Positions 25,187 through 32,605 of a stretch of 36,182 nt of DNA are shown here, one piece after another (positions within the stretch are counted from its first letter, which is position 1; each line of letters begins with the position of its first letter). Where the stretch lies: the IMG/VR virus record IMGVR_UViG_3300031841_003365, positions 1-36,182 of that record; one strand, 5' to 3'. The DNA is from a virus. Position numbers and translations under genes: made by a program. Under the pieces are notes generated by a model. That model had not been told where the DNA came from, made no database searches, and saw nothing but the letters and a program-made list of their open reading frames with translations.

Positions 25187-26610
25187 TCTGCTCTTAGATA
25201 AAAGTTTTTACTAAACAAGTCGTTGTCGACAACCTTAAACTTAAAGTTGTGCGAACGGCCGCTTGCAGACCTCATAGAGCAGCCGTGCACACGGCACTTG
25301 CCCTTGAGCCCTTTCATGCCTAATGTGGCGTTCCCGTACTCGCCGCTGAAGCGGTTGTAGGCATCTCGCAAAGCTGATTGATGCAGCCACTCCGTACTCT
25401 CGTCCTCCGCCGTCTCGCCATCAGCCTCGAGACCACACCAACCCATGAACGCAAGGAACGAGTCCCCGTCGTACATCAGGTCGGTAAGCGCCTTAGCCAA
25501 GGAGTCAGGGCGAACCATCTTGCCGTGGCTGTTCTGCATCTCTATGATAGCGTCAATCATGTCCAGTATCATCTCCCGCTGCTCAGCCGGTGCCGCTAGC
25601 TTCTCCCCTATAAAAGGGTCGCGGTCCTTCTCTGCCACTGGGTTGTTAAACTGAATGATGTCGATACGACGACTAATGCCTGAATCACCTAAAGCGTGAG
25701 TAAAGCCAATCTCGTTAGAGGCGACGAGTAGGCTAGCGCGAGGATAGAAGTACTCAATCTCTTTGTACAGCCTCCGGCCGCTAATCTCTTCTTTCGAGAT
25801 GATTTGCTTTAGGACATCCTTGTTCCCGATGTTGCCCGAAGCATCACCGCAGATACACAGGATGTTTTTAGCAAGGTCGATGCGGTATCGGCTGTCATCT
25901 TTTGTGAGGTTACGTAGGTCATCTACCCGGCAGGCGTTTCGACTACCGATGGTTGACACTACTGCGTCAATCAATGTCGACTTACCACTAGCACCCACGC
26001 CCATGAGGAGTAGCATGCGCTGAGCCCGCATGGGGTCGCATGCAATAGCGTTAGCGAACGAAGCCATAATATACTTACGCAACTCTTCGTCGGGGACGAT
26101 TTGGTTTATGAACTTGGACCAAACCTTGGACTCCCCTCGCTCTCCCAAGTAGTTAAACGGAAGGCAGTAGGTAAATACGTTCTTATGGCTGTGACCGGGC
26201 TTGAATTCAACTGAGGTCTGATTCATGAATAGCACGCCATCGTCAAAGTTGATTCCCTTTGGGTTCATCTCGATGTCGAGGGCGTAACGGTCGGACGCTA
26301 CGCTCAGAGCTTTCTCCACGTTTCGTATAAAGTCAGCATCAATCGCGCTAGCTACTGGCAGGTTCAGCACCCGAAGAGCACACTCTAAAATGTCGTAAAT
26401 TGAACCTCGCTCGTAGTACTTTCCGTTCCATATATGTACTTCCTGACCAATCAAAATAATTGGTGACTCAACCTGCTTGGAAGCCCAATTGATTACGGCG
26501 CCTACGGCAGCGGGCTGCGTCTTGGAGGGTATGCTCTTCTCAGGGTCGCCGATAAGTGATTCCCACACGTCGGAGTCAACCTTCTGAATCTGTTCGATTA
26601 TCTTTTGCAT
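25183..26610 (-). CDS. SF3 / D5-like replicative helicase
   Basis: A 475-residue P-loop helicase of the phage/plasmid D5-P4 type. The N-terminal part (about 30-170, N-F-D-D-G-V-L near 121-127) is the D5_N-like region, followed by Walker A G-V-G-A-S-G-K-S-T (204-212), Walker B-like I-C-G-D-A-S near 253-258, and S-N-E sensor near 298-300 (L-V-A-S-N-E-I-G). In related proteins this helicase is joined to a primase, but no primase motifs are present here. It probably opens the phage origin and loads host replication proteins. Neighbours SSB and phosphoesterase support a replication role. Confidence 0.9.
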   Translation of the reverse strand: MQKIIEQIQKVDSDVWESLIGDPEKSIPSKTQPAAVGAVINWASKQVESPIILIGQEVHIWNGKYYERGSIYDILECALRVLNLPVASAIDADFIRNVEKALSVASDRYALDIEMNPKGINFDDGVLFMNQTSVEFKPGHSHKNVFTYCLPFNYLGERGESKVWSKFINQIVPDEELRKYIMASFANAIACDPMRAQRMLLLMGVGASGKSTLIDAVVSTIGSRNACRVDDLRNLTKDDSRYRIDLAKNILCICGDASGNIGNKDVLKQIISKEEISGRRLYKEIEYFYPRASLLVASNEIGFTHALGDSGISRRIDIIQFNNPVAEKDRDPFIGEKLAAPAEQREMILDMIDAIIEMQNSHGKMVRPDSLAKALTDLMYDGDSFLAFMGWCGLEADGETAEDESTEWLHQSALRDAYNRFSGEYGNATLGMKGLKGKCRVHGCSMRSASGRSHNFKFKVVDNDLFSKNFYLRAE

Positions 26611-26902
26611 GTTCTAGTTGTAGTGTTAGCTGAGCTATTCTGTCCTCCAACATTTGCACGGCAAGGTCGTGCACTTCGTCGTAGTTCAGTCTAGAGAAGT
26701 GCTCTTCTGTCACTTTCTCGATAGCTTCGTTTAGGTTGAATATTACGGGTGGCGGCTCACCGTAATGTCGTAAGGTTTCCTTTGCTGATTCAATGGCGTT
26801 GTCAAGAAGGGACAGGGCGCAAGCCCCATCCCCACTATCCACGTCAAGTATCATCTGAAACTTGTGCCGCAAGTTCAGCATAACGTCGATTGGTGACAAC
26901 AT
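26576..26902 (-). CDS. Hypothetical helical protein
   Basis: A 108-residue acidic protein with long helices and a likely coiled coil at the C-terminus (L-E-D-R-I-A-Q-L-T-L-Q-L-E). No family is recognised. It overlaps the helicase start by 35 bases and the SSB stop by one base. A role as helicase loader or partner would suit its position but is speculation. Confidence 0.75.
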   Translation of the reverse strand: MLSPIDVMLNLRHKFQMILDVDSGDGACALSLLDNAIESAKETLRHYGEPPPVIFNLNEAIEKVTEEHFSRLNYDEVHDLAVQMLEDRIAQLTLQLEHAKDNRTDSEG

Positions 26903-27228
26903 TAGAACGGCATATCGTTTGACTCTTCCTGCTTAGTCTCTACAACAGAATTGTTCTTGTTGGAGTTCAAACGACCCTCCACAATCTGCCAAGCGTTACC
27001 ATTGCCCACAATTGGCGTCTTAGGGTACTCGCCTCCACTGGCTTTGATTTCGTCCCGTACGTTCTTGGGCAAGCCTTGCGAGACAAAGTAGTCGCTGCCG
27101 TACTGATTGTCGGGGCTGTTTACGAGCTTCAGGTCTACGTAGCGTGCGCCGTTTTTGCCTTGGATGATGTACTGCTCGTCAATCTTATTGAGGTCGATAG
27201 AGATGGAAATACTTTTAGGGATATTCAT
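26902..27228 (-). CDS. ssb: Single-stranded DNA-binding protein
   Basis: A 108-residue protein with a short OB-fold-like body (S-I-S-I-D-L-N-K-I, then Y-V-D-L-K-L-V-N, then YGSDYFVSQGL), a flexible Asn/Lys/Glu region (about 88-102), and the acidic tip N-D-M-P-F. That final Phe-containing tip is typical of SSB proteins and recruits replication partners. It is shorter than bacterial SSB and lacks the standard tetramer signature, so it is a phage-type SSB. It is flanked by helicase and annealing-like genes. Confidence 0.82.
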   Translation of the reverse strand: MNIPKSISISIDLNKIDEQYIIQGKNGARYVDLKLVNSPDNQYGSDYFVSQGLPKNVRDEIKASGGEYPKTPIVGNGNAWQIVEGRLNSNKNNSVVETKQEESNDMPF

Positions 27229-27503
27229 TACTTTAGGTTTTTTGAGATGAGGTCTACAAACCTTGATATTTGGGTTTGAGACGGATTAGGAATGTTTGAG
27301 AAGTGCAGCTGGTTAATCTTGAGATACTCGGCTACTTCCCTTGCGTACTCGGGGGTGAGGTCGGGGTCGATGATAGCGTCTGACATAATGTCGCGCTCGT
27401 AGTCGTTAAGCGTAGAGTTTGCGAGTAGGTACAAAAGGTACGTTTGTTCTTGCCATGTATTAAACTCCGGCTTGCCGTCTAGCAGGTCGTCCCAATCACT
27501 CAT
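27228..27503 (-). CDS. Hypothetical acidic protein
   Basis: A 91-residue acidic protein without recognised motifs. The ATG at 27503 overlaps the preceding stop region; a TTG one codon earlier is a less likely start. The N-terminal M-S-D-W-D-D-L-L-D-G-K-P-E-F and a mid-part helix (E-Y-A-R-E-V-A-E-Y-L-K) suggest a compact helical fold. It lies between the annealing-like protein and SSB. Confidence 0.75.
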   Translation of the reverse strand: MSDWDDLLDGKPEFNTWQEQTYLLYLLANSTLNDYERDIMSDAIIDPDLTPEYAREVAEYLKINQLHFSNIPNPSQTQISRFVDLISKNLK

Positions 27504-28233
27504 CAATCTCGTCTTCGGAAAAGACGTTCAGCATGTAGAAGTCACTGAGCTTGAGGATGCATCGTGCCATGGCGCGTTTTTCGCTCATAGCCACCATGTA
27601 TGCCTGTGCTCCTCCACGGCAATTCTTGGGATTCGCTTCGCCGAATGTTTCGACTACACGTTCCACCGTTTGTGATACAGGAAATTCATGTCCGCCATCC
27701 TTACTGCGGTGCGTACCTGTTTTCTGCGTACGAATCTTGCCGGTAGCCTTAACCACATACTGAGGTATAGACAAATCAGAGAACTCAGGTACAACATCGT
27801 AGCTAATAGTAGCACCGAGGCCGCTTTGGATTTTTTCAATACCTCTCCGCGAGATAATAACGAAACCCTGTGGGGACTTCCAAAAATCGGTTGGTGCCAG
27901 CGAGTAGTGTTCGGCCAACTGTTTGAACCTAGCCTTTTCATCTGCATTCATGTTTTCTGTTAACTTTTTAAAGGGATTAAACTCATTCTTGGTTGTTTGT
28001 CCCAACTTATAGTTGGAAACTGTGTTGGCATCGGGGTTGGACTCAATCCAACCGTCAGCGGGGTGGGTGTTTACATTGCTTTTGTATTTAATTGGTTGTA
28101 CGATTTGATAGGTTCCGAACGGGCCGGGCACTAATCGCTGCCCAAAGGCTGCTGTTAGCGTCATCATAGATAGGGCGATTAAGGTAACGCATAGTATTGC
28201 GAGAGCGCCCAACCTTACTTCTTGGTTGTTCAT
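27496..28233 (-). CDS. Annealing-protein-like domain behind an N-terminal membrane anchor
   Basis: A 245-residue protein, first of the DNA-metabolism block and right behind a strong promoter. Residues 8-31 form a membrane segment or signal anchor (LGALAILCVTLIALSMMTL). Residues 95-245 end in G-E-A-N-P-K-N-C, Y-M-V-A-M-S-E-K-R-A-M-A-R-C-I-L-K-L and F-S-E-D-E, a pattern I associate with phage proteins near single-strand annealing or recombination genes. This is a resemblance, not a certain family. An internal ATG (codon 95, base 27951) would give a soluble form without the anchor. The annealing role is tentative, helped by SSB and helicase downstream. Confidence 0.6.
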   Translation of the reverse strand: MNNQEVRLGALAILCVTLIALSMMTLTAAFGQRLVPGPFGTYQIVQPIKYKSNVNTHPADGWIESNPDANTVSNYKLGQTTKNEFNPFKKLTENMNADEKARFKQLAEHYSLAPTDFWKSPQGFVIISRRGIEKIQSGLGATISYDVVPEFSDLSIPQYVVKATGKIRTQKTGTHRSKDGGHEFPVSQTVERVVETFGEANPKNCRGGAQAYMVAMSEKRAMARCILKLSDFYMLNVFSEDEIDE

Positions 28234-28265
28234 GGTGGTTGTTTTTTTAGTGGTGACGTATTTTA

Positions 28266-28294
28266 ATTATAAGGGTTATTTCTGACAAATGCAA
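28266..28294 (-). promoter_or_regulatory. Sigma70-like promoter of the DNA-metabolism operon
   Basis: Read on the minus strand, TTGCAT (28294-28289), a 17-base spacer and a perfect TATAAT (28271-28266) precede the annealing-like gene, with a leader of about 25 bases rich in A and C. The spacing is ideal. It probably allows this block to be transcribed separately from the upstream early genes. Confidence 0.75.
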
Positions 28295-28302
28295 GCAATT
28301 TC

Positions 28303-28485
28303 TCACATTTCTTCTAGGCTTGGGTCAGGCCATCCAAGGTTCACCTTGCAGTCAAACTCACTGCATTGAGAAATAGCCATAATCTTTTCTAGGCCAGTCA
28401 GCTTCCTTTCCTGTTGGATGGCTTCCCAAGAGAGCACCTTGGCCCATAGTGCTCGCATATATAGCTCCTTATCTTCTTCGCTCAT
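28303..28485 (-). CDS. Small hypothetical protein
   Basis: A 60-residue charged protein of unknown family with two Cys residues (Q-C-S-E-F-D-C). Its start overlaps the upstream stop by four bases. It is the last gene before the promoter at 28266-28294, so it closes the upstream early operon. Confidence 0.7.
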   Translation of the reverse strand: MSEEDKELYMRALWAKVLSWEAIQQERKLTGLEKIMAISQCSEFDCKVNLGWPDPSLEEM

Positions 28486-28745
28486 GTGTAATAGATATTG
28501 ATTAATACGATGTCATTCTTGGCAACATCATAGATGTCGCACACCCCGTTTCGGAAGTGTTGGTCTTCTTCATACTCTACGTTGAAGAAGCACGCGGTAG
28601 GGTCTTTGTCGAGCAACATAGCCTCGATAACTTCTAGGATACTCTTGACCTCTGCGGATTCCACCTTGTTGCTTCTTGATTGCTCCATGGGCCTAACTAC
28701 ATCTTCGTAGCTAACCGTAAGCACCATTAGTCGTTCGTCGTTCAT
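28482..28745 (-). CDS. Small hypothetical protein
   Basis: An 87-residue acidic protein with alternating hydrophobic strands (L-M-V-L-T-V-S-Y, then I-V-L-I-N-I-Y-Y-T at the end). No family is recognised. It overlaps both neighbours by four bases (ATGA type), which supports its reality. Confidence 0.75.
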   Translation of the reverse strand: MNDERLMVLTVSYEDVVRPMEQSRSNKVESAEVKSILEVIEAMLLDKDPTACFFNVEYEEDQHFRNGVCDIYDVAKNDIVLINIYYT

Positions 28746-29170
28746 TTTTCTTTGGTTAAGGATTCTACATAAGCCTCCAATGCACTCTCGTCCATGTAAT
28801 AGTGCGCGGGGAGGTGTCCGCTAGTCTTGAAGTTCATCGTCTGCGTCTCTTCAAGTGTATAGGTCTGTCTATTCTTGGAGTCACGCTTCTTCTCCCAACC
28901 AGCGGGGACTCGAGGGTTGGAGTTGGTAGCAGGCAGACCCTTGTTCTCGGGGCGACCGAATCCGAGGGCTTGGATACGTGAGTCCCACTGCATTTTGCTC
29001 GAGCTCTCGACGAGCGTGGGCTGTTGGTTTCTCCAAAAGACCTTAGTGACCGCCATGCCTTTAGATTCTTTGGCCTTGAGTTCAGCAAGGAGTCGTTGAG
29101 CTTGCGCCCGGTTGTCTGCGTAGTCGTGATACTCCTTTATTTCGGTTTCGTTGTATTCTAGCTCTTTCAT
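28742..29170 (-). CDS. Hypothetical protein with N-terminal coiled coil
   Basis: A 142-residue protein. The first 40 residues are helical and charged (A-Q-A-Q-R-L-L-A-E-L-K-A-K). The middle is basic and Pro/Asn-rich (N-P-R-V-P-A-G-W-E-K-K-R). No family is recognised. ATG 29170, eight bases after the preceding stop, is chosen over an in-frame start at 29227 lying inside the previous gene. Confidence 0.72.
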   Translation of the reverse strand: MKELEYNETEIKEYHDYADNRAQAQRLLAELKAKESKGMAVTKVFWRNQQPTLVESSSKMQWDSRIQALGFGRPENKGLPATNSNPRVPAGWEKKRDSKNRQTYTLEETQTMNFKTSGHLPAHYYMDESALEAYVESLTKEK

Positions 29171-29178
29171 GTTCTTGA

Positions 29179-29460
29179 TTAGTAAAGTTCGATATTTCCT
29201 TGAGGGTCGATTTCTGCGTACGAGCACTCGCTCTTACAGAAGCCGTAGTCAGTAAAGAGGGTGAGCACAAGCGTGCCGTCCTCAGCGTATCGGTAGCCGA
29301 GCACATACTGCCCGGTGTCGATTGCTACGATGTCGCCGTTGGGTCGGCGTGCCATCATCGTTCCTTCAACGTCGATGTACTCGTCGTACGAGCCGGCGTT
29401 GGCCTCGAACAGAATGTCGGCTTCGACAATCTTGAGGGCTTCACGTTGTTCTTGTGTCAT
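29179..29460 (-). CDS. Hypothetical acidic protein
   Basis: A 93-residue acidic protein of beta character (D-G-T-L-V-L-T-L-F-T-D-Y-G) with two Cys. No known family. ATG 29460 (M-T-Q-E-Q-R) follows the previous stop by ten bases; a frame extension to 29517 would overlap that gene and is not favoured. Confidence 0.72.
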   Translation of the reverse strand: MTQEQREALKIVEADILFEANAGSYDEYIDVEGTMMARRPNGDIVAIDTGQYVLGYRYAEDGTLVLTLFTDYGFCKSECSYAEIDPQGNIELY

Positions 29461-29470
29461 ATTCTTGAGT

Positions 29471-29746
29471 TTATAAGTCACAGTCGATTGAGCCGAGGCG
29501 GTCGTAGTCGTCCTCATAAGTAACGTCTACATCTTCCATACGAAGTTCGCACTGGCCATCCATGAGGGTGTGCTCAGGCAGAAGGTGAGTCATGGCCGAC
29601 AACCATCGGCCGAATGTCTCCATTAGTTCTTCGTATAGTCTCTGCTCATCCTCCACTGGCACTTCGTCAATATAAATGTCGAAGCTGAAGTTAACATATC
29701 CTGAAGCGCGTTCGTTGCGCCCCATAAGTTCATTTAGTTTGGGCAT
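29471..29746 (-). CDS. Hypothetical acidic protein
   Basis: A 91-residue acidic protein (Asp/Glu-rich C-terminus, V-D-V-T-Y-E-D-D-Y-D). The N-terminal M-P-K-L-N-E-L begins at ATG 29746, within the last bases of the preceding gene. A longer version from a TTG at 29773 is less likely. Function unknown. Confidence 0.7.
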   Translation of the reverse strand: MPKLNELMGRNERASGYVNFSFDIYIDEVPVEDEQRLYEELMETFGRWLSAMTHLLPEHTLMDGQCELRMEDVDVTYEDDYDRLGSIDCDL

Positions 29747-29924
29747 CGTTGTATTCTTTAAAGATTTGTTCAAAATTTGGAAAGGCAGGAATAGGGAAGT
29801 CCTTCTTGATTTGCCTCATTGCAACCGCACTCTTGTAAAGCGTGATTGCCGTCGGGCAAGGAAACTTCTCGTTCCACTTGGGCATCGTATTCGGCCAATT
29901 GGCCATTAGTTGTGCCTTTGTCAT
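29730..29924 (-). CDS. Small hypothetical protein
   Basis: A 64-residue basic, Pro-containing protein (K-K-D-F-P-I-P-A-F-P-N-F). It shares a four-base overlap with the upstream gene and overlaps the following gene by 17 bases. No family is recognised. Confidence 0.68.
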   Translation of the reverse strand: MTKAQLMANWPNTMPKWNEKFPCPTAITLYKSAVAMRQIKKDFPIPAFPNFEQIFKEYNDAQTK

Positions 29925-30214
29925 TGTTTCTTCATTAGCTCGTTGTTTTGCTTGAGGAGGTCGATGGCTTCGGCGTCGAGTCGTCGAATCTTGCCTCGAA
30001 GATTCTCAATCTCGTCCCACATCAGCTTGTTCTCGAGAATGAGCGTCAGACCGAGACCGGCGATGGTGAATAGATTCTGGTAGCGCTGCTGACCAATCTT
30101 GGAGGGCGACGTGGTCTGCAAGAACTCTCGTATTTCGTGAAACTTCATCTCGAGCTCGTTGCGCGAGGCAAGGAACGCGAGTTCGTTCTTGTCATACTCC
30201 GTCAACTCGCTCAT
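29921..30214 (-). CDS. Hypothetical coiled-coil protein
   Basis: A 97-residue helical protein. Residues 66-97 form a clear coiled coil (D-E-I-E-N-L-R-G-K-I-R-R-L-D-A-E). A hydrophobic patch, F-T-I-A-G-L-G-L-T-L-I-L (49-60), is too short for a confident membrane segment. It overlaps its neighbours in the early operon. Function unknown. Confidence 0.72.
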   Translation of the reverse strand: MSELTEYDKNELAFLASRNELEMKFHEIREFLQTTSPSKIGQQRYQNLFTIAGLGLTLILENKLMWDEIENLRGKIRRLDAEAIDLLKQNNELMKKQ

Positions 30215-30422
30215 GGTAGTCTAGGATTTCGTTAATCATAAAGTCGATGTACTGCTTGGCCTTCTTGAGGTCCTCGATGCCGTTCTTGTCGGCATAGCGG
30301 CAAACGTACTTGATGACGTTGCCCTGAGCGTAGCTGAGGCCGTTCTCCATAATGAAGGTGACCGGCTGAATCTTCATCTTGTTGTAGTGGCTTCCGCCAA
30401 CTTGTGTTTCTGGATTTTTCAT
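30192..30422 (-). CDS. DUF3310 family protein
   Basis: A 76-residue DUF3310 (SaV-like) protein, common in early regions of phages and sometimes called a nucleotide kinase-like protein without proof. Signature residues are G-G-S-H-Y (9-13), I-M-E-N-G-L-S-Y-A-Q-G-N-V-I-K-Y-V-C-R (24-42) and DLKKAKQYIDFMI (50-62). The start is ATG 30422, overlapping the previous stop by four bases; the frame is open to 30452 but that lies in the previous gene. Confidence 0.85.
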   Translation of the reverse strand: MKNPETQVGGSHYNKMKIQPVTFIMENGLSYAQGNVIKYVCRYADKNGIEDLKKAKQYIDFMINEILDYHERVDGV

Positions 30423-30676
30423 TTGAGGTTGTGGTTTTTCATGAACTCCCACGCCTTTGCTTTGGCGTAGGTATCTTGTTGGTATAATGTCCCTATTCTT
30501 TGGGGGCTTGGGAGGTTGAAGTAGGTGCCGACCACGAAGGTCTCGCCCTCTTCGTTGATGGCCTTGTGAGTGAAGACCGATTCACCGCGCTTGATTGCTT
30601 TGGTGATGAGGTTGTGGAGTCCGTAGCTGTGAGGCACGAACCATTCGCCCGGAGGCATCTTGATGTTACTTGGCAT
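30419..30676 (-). CDS. Hypothetical protein
   Basis: An 85-residue basic protein with aromatic residues and P-P-G-E-W-F-V-P-H-S near the start. No family recognised. ATG 30676, just after the upstream stop at 30682, is selected; the frame upstream to 30874 lies wholly in the preceding gene and is Arg/Pro-rich, a shadow. Confidence 0.7.
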   Translation of the reverse strand: MPSNIKMPPGEWFVPHSYGLHNLITKAIKRGESVFTHKAINEEGETFVVGTYFNLPSPQRIGTLYQQDTYAKAKAWEFMKNHNLK

Positions 30677-30681
30677 GATTC

Positions 30682-30996
30682 TTATTTTTTGATTGGTACT
30701 TGGATTTCGATTCGGAGGTAGCCGCGATACCTTTGTGTGCCCTTGGCGAGCATTGTGTTGATAGAGGCAGCGCCGAACGCGTTGCCGAGCATGCTTCCGA
30801 GGTGGAACATGGTCGCGGGGTCGAGGTCGTAGACCTTGTAGTCGAAGTAGAGCGAACCTTTGTGTTCTTGCCACACCGGCTCGGTTGAATCTTCCGAGGG
30901 GATGCAGCAGGCCTGAGTGAGTCGCTCAATTTGTCGAATGGTGTTTACCGCTTGCGCCTCGGTGAGGCGGGCAATAGTTTTTTCTGATTTTTTCAT
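30682..30996 (-). CDS. Hypothetical protein
   Basis: A 104-residue protein with a helical N-terminal region (A-V-N-T-I-R-Q-I-E-R-L), a Cys pair at 30-31, and a beta-like end (Y-R-G-Y-L-R-I-E-I-Q-V-P-I). The overall pattern is that of a small alpha/beta protein of unknown family. It begins 30 bases after the upstream gene. Confidence 0.72.
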   Translation of the reverse strand: MKKSEKTIARLTEAQAVNTIRQIERLTQACCIPSEDSTEPVWQEHKGSLYFDYKVYDLDPATMFHLGSMLGNAFGAASINTMLAKGTQRYRGYLRIEIQVPIKK

Positions 30997-31026
30997 GATG
31001 TCAAAGAACTTTAGAGGTTAATACAA

Positions 31027-31305
31027 TTAGCGTGCCAAAAATTCTTGGTCGAAGACGAGCTCGAGGTGGACGCGCCCGCTGTTGGGGTAGGTGTCAAAGT
31101 AGATATTCTTCATCCCGATTGACTGAGCGAGGAACCCTACAAAGTACGCGAGGTCTTCGTCCTTGTAGTCTTCGATGGTTACGTCCACGTAGTAGTAGAT
31201 GCCGCCGACGCTCTTGGGGTTGGTCGCGAGGACGTTGTTGTTGTCAACGCCTGCGCAGTCAAGGCAGTTGTTGATGAGGTTGTTAATCTTGGTGATGTCG
31301 TTCAT
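31027..31305 (-). CDS. Hypothetical protein
   Basis: A 92-residue acidic protein, probably alpha/beta (Y-Y-Y-V-D-V-T-I-E-D-Y, then V-H-L-E-L-V-F). Its ATG overlaps the TGA of a 36-residue membrane peptide gene. No family recognised. Confidence 0.75.
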   Translation of the reverse strand: MNDITKINNLINNCLDCAGVDNNNVLATNPKSVGGIYYYVDVTIEDYKDEDLAYFVGFLAQSIGMKNIYFDTYPNSGRVHLELVFDQEFLAR

Positions 31306-31412
31306 CGCTTGAGGGTTTTGATGATTGAAATGAGAGTCTCTACTATAATGGCGGCAGAGCCGAACGCCACGATGGCCACGATGGCCTCGATGAGGGGGAG
31401 GAATTGTTCCAT
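31302..31412 (-). CDS. 36-residue membrane peptide
   Basis: M-E-Q-F-L-P-L-I-E followed by a membrane segment, A-I-V-A-I-V-A-F-G-S-A-A-I-I-V, and a short basic tail ending L-K-R. The TGA overlaps the next gene's start (ATGA), and an A-rich leader (CTTCAAAAAAC) precedes the ATG. A tRNA-like element ends 14 bases upstream of the ATG. The size is below most gene-finder cut-offs. Topology and coupling support it; function unknown. Confidence 0.6.
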   Translation of the reverse strand: MEQFLPLIEAIVAIVAFGSAAIIVETLISIIKTLKR

Positions 31413-31426
31413 GTTTTTTGAAGTTG

Positions 31427-31471
31427 TGGAGGGCAGTGCGGAGTCGAACCGCACCGTAGACCGTCTACCCT
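31427..31471 (-). ncRNA. Minimal tRNA-like element, copy 1
   Basis: On the minus strand the 45 bases run from AGGGTAG to CTGCCCT and then CCA. The acceptor ends pair over seven positions (one T-G). TGCGG-TTCGACT-CCGCA forms a perfect T-arm with a standard loop. Only 11 bases (ACGGTCTACGG) take the place of D-arm, anticodon arm and variable loop; GTAGA/TCTAC could form a competing tiny hairpin. It begins eight bases after the stop of the 324-residue protein gene. It is identical to copies 2 and 3, and flanks diverge outside these 45 bases. Confidence 0.75.
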
Positions 31472-31479
31472 TAGGGCGC

Positions 31480-32454
31480 TCAGTCGAGGAGCGTCAGGTA
31501 TTCTTCGCGGAGGTCTGCGAGGTGCTGCTCCGCGTCAGAAATCAAGCTCAAGAGCTTCTGCCGCTTCTTCTCGATTGAGAAGTTCTTGTTGGCCGCGCTG
31601 CGAAACTCTGCTGCCTCCTTCTTGGTGGCGAAGTTGGCGACCTCGTATGCGAAGTCCCAACGGCTCGCAACTTCTTCGCTAATACCCATGCCGAACTCGT
31701 TGTGCGTTGTGAAGTACACGGTGTAACAGTCGGGCGTCAGGTCTTCTTGCGCGAGGGCTCGCTTCATGTCGTCCTTGTCGCTCTGCGTCCATCGCTCGAG
31801 CTTGATGCTGAAGCTCTCTTCGGCGATTTCTTCAAAGGTGCTGAAGCCTTGCTTCGCAATCTCGATGCAGTGCTTGAGCATCGTAGGGAAGAATTGAACC
31901 GCGTCGCGAACCTCGGTCAAGATACCGATGGTTGCGGTGTCGCGGTAGCTGCGACCGGTTGCAGAGTCGAAGACCCAATCGCCATCGCTATCCTTGAACA
32001 CGGCCACGTGGCTCAATCGTTCTCGAACAGTGTCGCCCAATTCGATGCCGAGGGCGGCCTCGAGGCGGTCGAGGTTGATGTAGCGTTCTTCGCTACCTTG
32101 GAACTTCTTGGCGAGGCAGGTGTACAGCTTCGCGCTACCCCATTCCACGAGGACGTCGCGGGCTTCGTTGATAATAGCCTTGAAAGCCTTGTCTTCTTGG
32201 TCGGTGTAGATATCAACCTTTGCACACAACTCCGTTCGAAGCTGCCCGCGTTCTTCGCCTTCTTCGGTGCAGAATATGGCGAGCATATCGGCGACGGCTG
32301 AGGCTGAAATCCAAGTCTCCGAGCCGCTCCAAGTGATGTATCTCTCACCGAAGGCCACAATCTTGGCAATGTCTTGCGCTGTGAAGGTGTAGTCACCCTT
32401 TGTGGTTGAGATGCTGTAGGTTTTGGTGGTGTTGGTGTTGAAGAAGTCGTTCAT
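31480..32454 (-). CDS. Large hypothetical early protein
   Basis: The longest unrecognised early protein, 324 residues, acidic, mostly helical, with a C-terminal coiled coil (about 290-322, K-K-R-Q-K-L-L-S-L-I-S-D-A-E-Q-H). Residues near 170-190 (D-S-D-G-D-W-V-F-D-S-A-T-G-R) look like a short beta hairpin. There is no membrane segment or known catalytic motif. A tRNA-like element follows its stop. A host-takeover role is possible from its early position only. Confidence 0.8.
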   Translation of the reverse strand: MNDFFNTNTTKTYSISTTKGDYTFTAQDIAKIVAFGERYITWSGSETWISASAVADMLAIFCTEEGEERGQLRTELCAKVDIYTDQEDKAFKAIINEARDVLVEWGSAKLYTCLAKKFQGSEERYINLDRLEAALGIELGDTVRERLSHVAVFKDSDGDWVFDSATGRSYRDTATIGILTEVRDAVQFFPTMLKHCIEIAKQGFSTFEEIAEESFSIKLERWTQSDKDDMKRALAQEDLTPDCYTVYFTTHNEFGMGISEEVASRWDFAYEVANFATKKEAAEFRSAANKNFSIEKKRQKLLSLISDAEQHLADLREEYLTLLD

Positions 32455-32497
32455 TTTTGAAAAGTGTTAAGGTTCTACTATAAGGGGCGCAGGTTGA

Positions 32498-32605
32498 TTA
32501 GGCCTGCAGTTCTTCGGTCGTTGGAATGATAGGGAGGCCGAGGGCGGCGCTGTGGTTGTATACGTCGTCCATAACGTCGCATAGGTTGGTGGTGTAGTCT
32601 TGCAT
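32498..32605 (-). CDS. 35-residue peptide
   Basis: A tiny acidic frame (M-Q-D-Y-T-T-N-L-C-D-V-M-D-D-V...) whose ATG overlaps the TAA of the preceding gene as TAATG, the same coupling used by accepted genes in this genome. It ends 43 bases before the next gene. No function can be read. Confidence 0.5.
   Translation of the reverse strand: MQDYTTNLCDVMDDVYNHSAALGLPIIPTTEELQA

Noticed and set aside
31702-32301. 199-codon plus-strand frame
   Set aside because: Antisense shadow of the 324-residue early gene, which fits the operon direction and spacing.
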